From: Longimicrobium sp.
GTDB lineage: Bacteria > Gemmatimonadota > Gemmatimonadetes > Longimicrobiales > Longimicrobiaceae
Length of the DNA stretch: 5,611 nt
Assembly: GCA_030446945.1 (NCBI GenBank)
Contig: JAUJMI010000206.1
Coordinates: 1-5,611, forward strand
Direction: 5' to 3'
The notes below the pieces were generated by a model, which made no database searches, was not told where the DNA came from, and was given only the letters and a program-made list of their open reading frames with translations. Of this stretch, positions 1 to 5,536 are shown in pieces (position 1 is the stretch's first letter; each line of letters opens with the position of its first letter). The translations under genes and the position numbers were made by a program.

Positions 1-1976
1 CCCTCGCCGGTGAGCGGCTGGCCCAGGCGGATGACGCCGCGCGCATCCACCGTGTCGCCCAGCGAGTCCACGCGCGCGCCGCCGAAGCCTTCCAGCGCGT
101 CCTCCCCCGCCACGTACACGAGGCCCCCCAGGAACACCTCCACCCACCCGTGCCCCTCGCCCGTGCCGGTGACGCCCAACGAGTGCGCGGCGGGGAGCGC
201 GTGGCGGACGCCAGGCGCGTCCAGCGGGAGGAGGAGGAGCGTTCCCCCGCCCTTCCACTCGTCGCGGAACCAGCGGCGTACCAGGCGGGCCGCGTCCAGG
301 TCGCGCACGACGACCGCCTGCAGCAGCGTCCCCAGGAACGACTCCACGGCCGCGGCGGTCTCGGCTTCGGCGGCGGTGGAGCGCACGAAGTGGGCGAGGG
401 GCGCCAGGACGCCGGGGAAGCGCTCGCGGGCCTGCATCAGCGCCGTCACCGCCGGCGAGAAGCCCTCGTACGAGCGCTCCAGCGCCTCGCGCGCGGCGAC
501 CTGCGCCCCCAGGCGTGACACGCGGTCCTGTGCCGCGCGCAACCCATCGCGCAGCGGCGCCTCGCGCCCGCGCAGGGCGCGCATCTCCTCGCGAGCCTGC
601 GTCGCGGCGTCGGCGGCGGCGTCCAGGCGGTCGCGCAGGGTGTCGCCCTGGCCGCTCCACAGCTCCGTCTGTTCGCCCATGCGGTCGATCTCGGCCCCGA
701 GCTGCTCCGTCTGCACGCCCAGCCGCTCCGCGCGCTCCAACCCCTCCCGCCGGCGCCGCTCGGCGGAGGCTCGCTCCCCCTCCGCCGCGGCGATGTCGCG
801 GGCGACGTCGCGCTGGCGCGTGGCGGCGACCTCGCTGGCCCGGCGGTGGCCGGTGAGGGTGGCGCGCAACGCCTCATTCTCCTCCACGCGTGCTTCCAGT
901 CGCTCGCGGGTGCCGTCCACGCGGGCCTGCACGCGCTCGCGCTCGGCGTCCAGGCGCACGGCTTCGGCGGACTGCGCGGCGGCGCGGTCGGCCAGCTCGC
1001 CGCGCTCCCTCACCAGCTGCGCGATGCGGAGCTCCGCGTGGCCGCGGCGCTCGTCGGCCAGCAGGATCTCGCGCTCGCGGGCGTCCAGCCGCTGCCGCAC
1101 GGCATCCAGGCGCGCGGCGACTTCGGCGCGGCGCCGGCCCAGCTCCGCCGTCTCGATCCGCCGCCTCTGTACGACGGTCTCGGCGGTGGAGTGCTCGATA
1201 CCGGCGTCGTGTACGGTGCGCTCCAGATCCGCCAGCCGCCGCTCCCCCTCGCCCAGCGCGGCGGTGAGGGCGGCCACTTCGGCGGTCGCCAGCGCCACCT
1301 CCAGGTCCAGCCGGCGCCCCTGGAGCTCCTCGTACCTCTGCGCGCGCCGCCGCTGCCGGGCGAGCGAGCGCACCTTGTTCTCCACCTCCGCCACCAGGTC
1401 GTTGAGGCGCGTGAGGTCCCCTTCGGCACCCTCCAGGCGGCGCTGGGCGGCGCGGCGGCGGTCCTTGTACTTGCCGATCCCCGCCGCTTCCTCGAACATC
1501 GCGCGGCGCTCCTCCGCCTTCTCGCTCAGGATCGAATCGATCATCCCCGCCTCGATGATCGAATACGCGTCGGACCCGAGCCCCGTGTCGCGCAGGAGGT
1601 CGTGGATGTCGCGCAGGCGGCACGGCGCGCGGTTCAGCGAATACTCGCTGCCGCCCTCGCGGTACACCTTGCGGGTGATCTCGACTTCGGACTGGGGGAT
1701 GGGGACGGAGCCGTCTTCGTTGGAGAAGACGAGGGCGACTTCGGCGTAGTGGAGGGGACGCCTGCGGACGCTGCCCTGGAAGATCACCTCTTCCATCTTG
1801 CCGCCGCGGAGGGCGCTGGCCCGCTGCTCGCCGAGCACCCAGCGCACCGCGTCCGCCGTGTTGGACTTGCCGCAACCGTTGGAGCCGACGATGGCCGTGA
1901 CGCCGTCGCGGAACTCGATGGTGGTGCGCTCCGCGAACGACTTGAAACCGTGGAGCTGGAGCCTGCGGAGCTTCAT
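1..1976 (-). CDS. smc: Chromosome segregation protein Smc, N-terminal 658 residues (partial at window edge)
   Basis: Smc is the ATPase of the bacterial condensin that loops and compacts DNA and helps separate sister chromosomes, with ScpA and ScpB as usual partners (family knowledge). The minus frame is open from the ATG at 1976 to the window edge. Seen in order: a head N-lobe beginning MKLRRLQLHGFKSF, Walker A GSNGCGKSN at residues 31-39 followed by DAVRWVLGEQ, then DTGLGSDAYSII and FEEAAGIGKYK before the arm. Residues about 165-495 are a charged, Leu/Glu/Arg-rich coiled coil. From about residue 497 (LERSYEGF) to the edge is the hinge, with glycine-rich GWVEVFLGGLVYVAGEDALE and a final GDTVDARGVIRLGQPL. 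The second arm, signature motif and Walker B lie outside the window; full-length relatives run near 1150-1200 residues. The start overlaps the upstream stop as ATGA and has no clear Shine-Dalgarno, which suggests reinitiation by ribosomes from the SPOR gene. The Walker A has Ser where most Smc proteins have Pro (GPNG). Confidence 0.96.
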   Translation of the reverse strand, partial: MKLRRLQLHGFKSFAERTTIEFRDGVTAIVGSNGCGKSNTADAVRWVLGEQRASALRGGKMEEVIFQGSVRRRPLHYAEVALVFSNEDGSVPIPQSEVEITRKVYREGGSEYSLNRAPCRLRDIHDLLRDTGLGSDAYSIIEAGMIDSILSEKAEERRAMFEEAAGIGKYKDRRRAAQRRLEGAEGDLTRLNDLVAEVENKVRSLARQRRRAQRYEELQGRRLDLEVALATAEVAALTAALGEGERRLADLERTVHDAGIEHSTAETVVQRRRIETAELGRRRAEVAARLDAVRQRLDAREREILLADERRGHAELRIAQLVRERGELADRAAAQSAEAVRLDAERERVQARVDGTRERLEARVEENEALRATLTGHRRASEVAATRQRDVARDIAAAEGERASAERRRREGLERAERLGVQTEQLGAEIDRMGEQTELWSGQGDTLRDRLDAAADAATQAREEMRALRGREAPLRDGLRAAQDRVSRLGAQVAAREALERSYEGFSPAVTALMQARERFPGVLAPLAHFVRSTAAEAETAAAVESFLGTLLQAVVVRDLDAARLVRRWFRDEWKGGGTLLLLPLDAPGVRHALPAAHSLGVTGTGEGHGWVEVFLGGLVYVAGEDALEGFGGARVDSLGDTVDARGVIRLGQPLTGE

Positions 1977-3526
1977 TTTTGGGGAGCGGGCGCCCGGCCG
2001 GTGCGCGCCACCAGGCGCGCGGGGAGCCCTGCCTGCTGGACCATCTTGAGCATGGGCGCCGCGCCCGCGGAGTCCGCGAAGGCGCCGCCGTAGACCTTGT
2101 ACCGCTCGCTGCCGTCGTTGAACGGCACCGCCACCGCGTACGCGGGGATGGCGCGCCCGCTGAGCGAGTCGGCCCGCGCCTGCGCCGCCTCCTGCGTGGG
2201 AAGCTCCCCCAGCTCCACGGCGAGGGGCCGCACGAGGATCAGGTCGTCCGCCGTCCCCACGTCGTCCGCGCTGACGACGCCGCTGCGCAGGAGCCGCTCC
2301 CGCAGCGCCACCGCCTCCGCCGAGTCGGCCAGGGCGCCGGAGAAGACCTTGTAGTAGAGCTTGTCGCCCGTCATCTCCGGCGTGACGTAGAAGCGCGCGT
2401 CCGGGAACTTCGCCGCCACCGAGGACGCGAGCTGGCGCGCCGGCTCGTACTGCGGGTACGCCTTCACGAACACGGCGAAGGGGAGCGCCGTCCCCGCCGA
2501 GGCCGCCGAGCCGCGCGGCGCCCGGGCCGCCGCGCCGGGCCTGACGGGCGCATCCGCCTGTGCGCCCGTCAGGGTGCCGCCCAGGAGCTGCGGATACTGC
2601 TGGAGGAGGATGTAGACGGCCCCCGCCAGCACCAGCAGCAGCAGGAGGAGGGTGATGAGCGGCGCCGCGCGGCTCTTCTTCTCCGCCTTCGGCTCCGCCT
2701 CTTCCCACTCCGGCGCCGGCACCGGAAGCGTCGCCGCGGGCGCGCCGACGGTGTTCTCCGCGCTGCGGAACTCCTCGCCACCCGTGTGCGGCTCCGTGTC
2801 GCGCGGCGGAGCGAGCCAGGGGCGGATCCCCGTGGGCGCCTCCGGCTCCGCGAAGCGCGGCGGCGCGGCGACAGCGGGCGAGGCCGCGACGGCGGCGGCG
2901 CGCGGCGGCTGCGACGGCGGCGTAAGCCAGGCGTGCACCGTCACCCCGCCGGGCGCGTCGCGCGAGAGCTCGGCCTCGTGCGACTGCTCGCCCAGCATGA
3001 TCGCATCGTACGCCCAGCGCGCCAGCGACGGCAGCCCCGGCGCGTCCGAGGGGACGAAGATGAGCAGCGACGCCCCCGCCGAACGGAACCCGGCGATAAT
3101 CTTCTCCCACCGCGGGTCGCGGAGGATGGCGGTGGAGTCGGGGGTGTAGGTGCCGGCGGAGATCAGGTAGAAGCCCCTTCCCGGCACGGGCCGCGCGCTG
3201 CGGGCAAGCGATGCGCCGTACAGGAAGATGTCCACCACCCCCTCCATGCTCGACATCCCGATCCGCTCGGCGAGCATGGGATCGTCCAGCCCCAGGTCGG
3301 CCAGCACGGTGCGCTGCCCGGTGGCGTTCCACCCCGTCGCGATTGCGATCGCCGCGTCGGCCACCCAGTCGCGCTCGGCGGCTCGGTCAAAGAGGAGGAG
3401 CACCGGGCCGGTGCGCGACGCGTCGAACGAAGCCGCCGCCGGAAGGCGCTCGAAGCTGGGATCGAAGAACGTGGGCTCGGGCAGCTTGCGGCCGGCCGAG
3501 CCCGAAGTCGCGTGGATGTCGGTCAT
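1973..3526 (-). CDS. Membrane-anchored tandem SPOR-domain protein with degenerate BY-kinase/ParA-like N-terminal domain
   Basis: 517 residues. Residues 40-181 resemble the fold of BY-kinases and ParA/MinD ATPases: a first strand PVLLLFD (41-47), a strand RTVLADLGLDDPML (72-85) like the Walker A' segment, ERIGMSSMEGVVDIFLYGAS (87-106) like the kinase 'FG..GLSDVL.G' stretch, GFYLISAGTYTPD (118-130) like 'YVLPAG..PPNP', and LLIFVPSDAPG (154-164) where a kinase has 'VIIDTPP'. No P-loop (GxxGxGKS/T) follows the first strand, so nucleotide binding looks lost. Residues about 200-285 are a Pro/Ala-rich linker ending in KAEKKSR; a single transmembrane helix follows (about 288-308). Outside it lie two SPOR-like repeats, about 349-416 and 460-508. 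SPOR domains bind septal peptidoglycan stripped of stem peptides (family knowledge). Topology is inferred as N-terminus in. I chose the ATG at 3526 because the frame further upstream translates intergenic repeat; its Shine-Dalgarno is poor. The stop overlaps the smc start as ATGA. The SPOR and membrane calls are firm; the N-terminal fold is inference. Confidence 0.87.
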   Translation of the reverse strand: MTDIHATSGSAGRKLPEPTFFDPSFERLPAAASFDASRTGPVLLLFDRAAERDWVADAAIAIATGWNATGQRTVLADLGLDDPMLAERIGMSSMEGVVDIFLYGASLARSARPVPGRGFYLISAGTYTPDSTAILRDPRWEKIIAGFRSAGASLLIFVPSDAPGLPSLARWAYDAIMLGEQSHEAELSRDAPGGVTVHAWLTPPSQPPRAAAVAASPAVAAPPRFAEPEAPTGIRPWLAPPRDTEPHTGGEEFRSAENTVGAPAATLPVPAPEWEEAEPKAEKKSRAAPLITLLLLLLVLAGAVYILLQQYPQLLGGTLTGAQADAPVRPGAAARAPRGSAASAGTALPFAVFVKAYPQYEPARQLASSVAAKFPDARFYVTPEMTGDKLYYKVFSGALADSAEAVALRERLLRSGVVSADDVGTADDLILVRPLAVELGELPTQEAAQARADSLSGRAIPAYAVAVPFNDGSERYKVYGGAFADSAGAAPMLKMVQQAGLPARLVARTGRAPAPQK

Positions 3527-3593
3527 CGATGGGAGCGATGGTCTGCCCGGCGAGGCGCGGACGTGGCGGAAGGACGGTGCCGGGACGCGGGCA

Positions 3594-3623
3594 ATAGTAC
3601 ACGCGGGCGTCGGCGCGTGGCAA
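3594..3623 (-). promoter_or_regulatory. Candidate sigma70-type promoter for the SPOR gene and smc
   Basis: On the minus strand a -35 TTGCCA (3623-3618, five of six to TTGACA) is followed after 18 nt by a -10 TACTAT (3599-3594, four of six to TATAAT). Transcription would begin near 3587, giving a leader of about 60 nt before the ATG at 3526. It lies in the only spacer between rsfS and the SPOR gene, just downstream of the inverted repeat. It is a match by eye and untested. Confidence 0.5.
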
Positions 3624-3697
3624 GGATGGGGATTGGGGAGGGCGATGGGGATGAGGTGAACTGCCATCGCGGTTCCTAATCCCCGATCCCCAATCCC
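3624..3697. repeat. Inverted-repeat element with G-rich, 7-nt-period arms (element 2)
   Basis: The left arm is built from units like GGGGATT and GGGGAGG; the right arm (3677-3697) reads CTAATCC, CCGATCC, CCAATCC in 7-nt steps. The perfect core is GGGATTGGGGA at 3629-3639 against its complement at 3687-3697. The centre (3656-3676) is unrelated to the arms and holds TGAACTGC at 3657-3664, followed by CATCGC. It starts 5 nt after the rsfS stop. With the short stretch to 3526 it fills the 176-nt gene-free spacer. No T-run follows on the minus strand, so it is not a standard Rho-independent terminator, although the transcript could fold. Confidence 0.6.
3628..3650 (+). other. G-quadruplex-type motif
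   Basis: The plus strand has four G-runs with short loops: GGGG (3628-3631), GGGG (3635-3638), GGG (3640-3642) and GGGG (3647-3650), with loops of 3, 1 and 4 nt. This meets the usual G3+N1-7 pattern. It lies on the template strand of the minus-strand genes, 4 nt beyond the proposed -35 box of the SPOR-smc promoter. A regulatory role is speculative; the motif sits inside repeat element 2 and may only reflect its G-rich units. Confidence 0.45.
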
Positions 3698-3702
3698 TGC
3701 CG

Positions 3703-4095
3703 TTACGCCGCCGCCCCTTCCCCCGGCACCAGCACGTGCGTGGGCGCGTCGCCCCATAGGCGCTCGAGCTGGTAGAACTCGCGCGCGGCCGGGTGGAAGA
3801 CGTGCACCACGAAGGAGAAGTAGTCGATCAGCACCCAGCGACCGCCGCGCGCGCCCTCCACGTTCAGCGGGCGGGTGCCCCCGGCGCGGAGCTCCTCCAC
3901 TACGTGGTCCGAGATGGCGGCCACATGCGTGTCCGAGGTGCCGGTGGCGATCAGAAAGAAGTCCGTCGCGGTGGAGATCCCGCGCAGGTCCAGCAGCGTC
4001 ACGTCCAGCGCCTTGCGGTCGAACAGGAGGTCGGCGGCCCGGGCGACTTCGGCCGGAAGGTCGAGGCTGTGCGGCGTGACGGGGGTGGTGCTCAT
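3703..4095 (-). CDS. rsfS: Ribosomal silencing factor RsfS (Iojap/RsfS family)
   Basis: RsfS binds ribosomal protein uL14 on the 50S subunit and blocks joining with 30S, lowering translation when nutrients are short (family knowledge). The 130-residue product is slightly long for a family of about 105-130, with a short N-terminal extension. Family hallmarks are visible: DFFLIATGTSDTH at 45-57, NVEG at 78-81, WVLIDY at 87-92, VVHVF at 96-100, and REFYQLERLWGDA at 105-117. The ATG at 4095 is preceded by GGAG four nt upstream on the minus strand. The gene stands between two gene-free spacers, 244 nt after rplI and 176 nt before the SPOR gene. In many bacteria rsfS sits next to nadD or obg; neither is visible here. 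I see no convincing promoter in the spacer upstream, so it may be read through from rplI or use a weak one. Confidence 0.96.
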   Translation of the reverse strand: MSTTPVTPHSLDLPAEVARAADLLFDRKALDVTLLDLRGISTATDFFLIATGTSDTHVAAISDHVVEELRAGGTRPLNVEGARGGRWVLIDYFSFVVHVFHPAAREFYQLERLWGDAPTHVLVPGEGAAA

Positions 4096-4221
4096 CGGTC
4101 TCCAGGATCGCGATCGTCGAATAGTCGGTTCCCCGCCGTGCCCGGCCGAGGATGGTGAACGGGCGGCAAGTCAGGTGCCATCCGCGTCTTTTCTGAGTAC
4201 AGCGGCCGGTTAGGATCGGCG

Positions 4222-4264
4222 GCGCAACAAACGGAGGGGGAGCGGCATCGCGCCGCCCCCCCTC
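4222..4264 (-). terminator. Probable Rho-independent terminator after rplI
   Basis: On the minus strand, GAGGGGGGGCGGC (4264-4252) pairs with GCCGCTCCCCCTC (4246-4234) over 13 positions, with one G-U wobble and a 5-nt loop. The tail CGTTTGTTG follows. The stem is very strong and the T-rich tail only moderate. No such tail exists on the plus side, so it works in the direction of the ribosomal operon and would separate it from rsfS. The rest of the spacer down to 4096 shows nothing I can name. Confidence 0.55.
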
Positions 4265-4272
4265 GCAAACAG

Positions 4273-4342
4273 AAGTGCTGAGTGCCAAGTCCTAAGTCCT
4301 GAGTGCGGTGGTGCAGTTCAGCACTTAGCACTTAGCACTTCA
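4273..4342. repeat. Inverted-repeat element of 7-nt units starting at the rplI stop (element 1)
   Basis: On the minus strand three AAGTGCT units begin inside the rplI stop codon. A non-repeated centre follows, GAACTGCACCACCGC, and then units on the opposite strand: ACTCAGG, ACTTAGG, ACTTGGC, ACTCAGC, ACTT. The outer arms pair over 13 positions with one mismatch. The centre carries TGAACTGC (minus, plus-strand positions 4320-4313), as does element 2. The 7-nt step does not fit a coding sequence, and the arms are too short and varied to be a CRISPR array. It could be an interspersed palindromic repeat that inserts at gene ends, or an mRNA 3'-end structure. Confidence 0.7.
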
Positions 4343-4786
4343 GTCTTCCGCGATAACCCACACCTTCAGCTCCGGCCGCACGTCGGTGTGCAGACGCACC
4401 GGCACCGAAGTCACGCCCAGCGCCTTGATCGGCTCGTCGAGCTCGATCTGGCGGCGGTCGATCTGGATCCCCTGCTCGGCCAGCTTGTCCGCGATGTCGC
4501 CCGCGGTGATGGAGCCGAACAGCTTCCCTTCCTGCCCCGCGCGGGCATTGAAGGTGAGCGAAACGCCTTCGATGGAGGCGGCGCGCTGGCGCGCCTCGGT
4601 CAGGGTGGCGGCCTCACGCTTGGCCAACGACGCCCGCTCCGTCTCGATCCGCTTCACGTTCCCCGCCGTCGCCTCGTAGGCGAAGCCCCGGGGGATCAGG
4701 TAGTTGCGAGCGTAGCCCGGCTTCACGTCCACGAGGTCCCCGGGATCGCCGAGGTTCTCCAGACGCTGTCTGAGGATGACCTGCAT
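4340..4786 (-). CDS. rplI: 50S ribosomal protein L9 (bL9)
   Basis: bL9 binds 23S rRNA near the base of the L1 stalk and helps keep the reading frame and inter-ribosome spacing (family knowledge). The product is 148 residues, the usual length. It starts MQVILRQRLENLGDPGDLV and carries the L9 signature, with V21, G24, Y25, N28, Y29, L30 and G34 (VKPGYARNYLIPRG) in place. A charged connecting helix follows (about 41-75), then the C-terminal domain (about 80-148) with GKLFGSIT at 86-93. AGGGAG lies about 8 nt before the ATG, a good Shine-Dalgarno. It is third in the rpsF-rpsR-rplI operon, 21 nt after rpsR. The stop codon lies within the first unit of repeat element 1, so the repeat abuts or trims the native 3' end; the protein's end looks normal. 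Confidence 0.98.
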   Translation of the reverse strand: MQVILRQRLENLGDPGDLVDVKPGYARNYLIPRGFAYEATAGNVKRIETERASLAKREAATLTEARQRAASIEGVSLTFNARAGQEGKLFGSITAGDIADKLAEQGIQIDRRQIELDEPIKALGVTSVPVRLHTDVRPELKVWVIAED

Positions 4787-4807
4787 CGTAGTTTCTCCCT
4801 TGCCCGG

Positions 4808-5029
4808 TTACGACTCGAAGCCCGCGATGTACGGCAGCAGGGCCAGGAAGCGGGCGCGCTTGATGGCGGTCCCGATCTGGCGCTGGTGGCGCGCGCACAT
4901 CCCGCTGATCCGGCGGGGCAGGATCTTGCCACGCTCGGTCACGAAGCGGCCGAGCGTCTTCTCGTCCTTGTAGTCCACGGAGCTCAGCCCGGTTTCACAC
5001 ACGGGGCAGACCTTGCGCGAAGATTTCAT
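4808..5029 (-). CDS. rpsR: 30S ribosomal protein S18 (bS18), zinc-ribbon (C+) form
   Basis: bS18 sits on the platform of the 30S subunit and pairs with bS6 during assembly (family knowledge). The product is 73 residues from the ATG at 5029: KVCPVC near the N-terminus, then [22 protein letters not shown] and the basic C-terminal helix [13 protein letters not shown] CxxC (C8, C11) and a CxxH (C45, H48) form a complete zinc-ribbon ligand set, so this is the C+ version, unlike the cysteine-free S18 of many bacteria. I chose 5029 over an in-frame ATG at 5068 because the extra 13 residues lie in the end of rpsF and have no family match. GGAGG at 5043-5039, inside the rpsF tail, is 9 nt upstream. 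The gap to rpsF is 1 nt, so translation is probably coupled. Confidence 0.97.
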   Translation of the reverse strand: MKSSRKVCPVCETGLSSVDYKDEKTLGRFVTERGKILPRRISGMCARHQRQIGTAIKRARFLALLPYIAGFES

Positions 5030-5030
5030 C

Positions 5031-5393
5031 TTACTCGTCCTCCCCGTCGTCTTCGGACTCCTCGTCACGCTTCGGAGCGGGCGGCACGGGGGTCGTCTGC
5101 AGGTCGCCCTCGTTCACCACCACCAGGTAGCGAAGCACCTCGTCGTCCAGCTTCAGCAGGCGCTCGAACTCGGGAAGCGCCTCGGCCGGGGCCGAGAAGT
5201 GGGCCACGGTGTAGTGGCCGGTGGTCTGGTCCGCGATCTCGTACGCCAGGGGGCGCTTCCCCCAGTGGTCCACCGCGGTGATCTCGCCGCCACGCTCGCC
5301 CGTGAGCATCCCGTGGAAGCGCTCGATCTTCTCCTCGATCCGCTCATCCTCGAGCGACGGGTGGAAGATGTACACGACTTCGTAGTCCGACAA
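5031..5393 (-). CDS. rpsF: 30S ribosomal protein S6 (bS6), TTG start proposed
   Basis: bS6 binds 16S rRNA together with bS18 on the 30S platform (family knowledge). From the TTG at 5393 the product is 120 residues, beginning [12 protein letters not shown], which puts the conserved YE at positions 4-5 as in most S6 proteins. [11 protein letters not shown] (43-53) and GHYTVAHF (59-66) are typical S6 core stretches, and YLVVVNEG closes the fold (about 89-96). The tail is Pro-rich then strongly acidic, ending [10 protein letters not shown], a common but variable trait of S6. An in-frame ATG at 5414 would add seven residues, MSKGWCL. I prefer TTG because AAAGGA lies 9 nt before it, whereas the ATG has only a weak G-run. 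The tail's codons also supply the Shine-Dalgarno for rpsR. This is the first gene of the operon; ssb, often found between rpsF and rpsR, is absent. Confidence 0.96.
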   Translation of the reverse strand: MSDYEVVYIFHPSLEDERIEEKIERFHGMLTGERGGEITAVDHWGKRPLAYEIADQTTGHYTVAHFSAPAEALPEFERLLKLDDEVLRYLVVVNEGDLQTTPVPPAPKRDEESEDDGEDE

Positions 5394-5402
5394 AAGGCAC
5401 CA

Positions 5403-5408
5403 TCCTTT
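5403..5408 (-). promoter_or_regulatory. Shine-Dalgarno AAAGGA that supports the TTG start of rpsF
   Basis: AAAGGA on the minus strand is separated by 9 nt from the TTG at 5393. It lies downstream of the alternative ATG at 5414, so it can serve only the TTG. This is the main sequence argument for the shorter S6. Confidence 0.55.
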
Positions 5409-5447
5409 GGACATGAGGCCCCGTGCGGTGCGCGCGGAGCAGGCATG

Positions 5448-5479
5448 AAAAAGTGCTGCCCCCGGTCGGGGGGCAGCAC
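5448..5479 (-). terminator. Terminator-like hairpin with T5 tail in front of rpsF
   Basis: On the minus strand GTGCTGCCCCC (5479-5469) and GGGGGCAGCAC (5463-5453) form a perfect 11-bp stem with a 5-nt loop, followed directly by TTTTT (5452-5448). This is a textbook intrinsic terminator in the direction of rpsF, and no T-run exists on the other side. It could end a gene beyond the right edge, or act as an attenuator or 5' stabiliser if the promoter at 5483-5511 is real. I do not see the bulged shape known for the S6:S18-binding leader motif; the stem is unbroken. Confidence 0.75.
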
Positions 5480-5482
5480 GGG

Positions 5483-5511
5483 AATGTAGCGGGGACGGGC
5501 GAAATACACAA
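5483..5511 (-). promoter_or_regulatory. Candidate sigma70-type promoter for the rpsF operon
   Basis: On the minus strand TTGTGT (5511-5506) is followed after exactly 17 nt by TACATT (5488-5483), three of six and four of six matches to the -35 and -10 consensus. The expected start near 5477 lies within the first arm of the terminator-like hairpin, so the transcript would begin with that hairpin. The spacing is ideal and the hexamers are only fair. I see no better candidate between the hairpin and rpsF. Confidence 0.45.
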
Positions 5512-5536
5512 CCGGGGGTGGGCTGGGCTGGCTGTG

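Noticed and set aside
10..1749. 579-codon open frame on the plus strand
   Set aside because: It is antisense to smc; its product is a low-complexity Arg/Ser/Ala string typical of GC-rich shadow frames, while the minus frame gives a textbook Smc.
846..2093. 415-codon plus-strand open frame
   Set aside because: Antisense to smc in its exact reverse codon register, and runs on into the SPOR gene; no recognisable domain.
1979..3679. 566-codon plus-strand open frame
   Set aside because: Antisense to the SPOR gene; Arg-rich shadow with no domain.
3527..4288. N-terminal extension of the SPOR gene to 771 residues
   Set aside because: The extension runs through the spacer repeats and out of frame over rsfS; the frame simply lacks stops. 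The first ATG after the promoter candidate is at 3526.
4092..4331. 79-residue minus-strand frame upstream of rsfS, ending in an ATGA overlap with its start
   Set aside because: It begins inside repeat element 1 and crosses the terminator hairpin; the composition is not protein-like and no good ribosome site is seen.
4273..4342. CRISPR array
   Set aside because: Units are 7 nt, degenerate and arranged as inverted arms, without spacers.
5453..5479. S6:S18-binding leader RNA
   Set aside because: The stem is perfect with no asymmetric bulge, so it matches an intrinsic terminator better; left as an open test.
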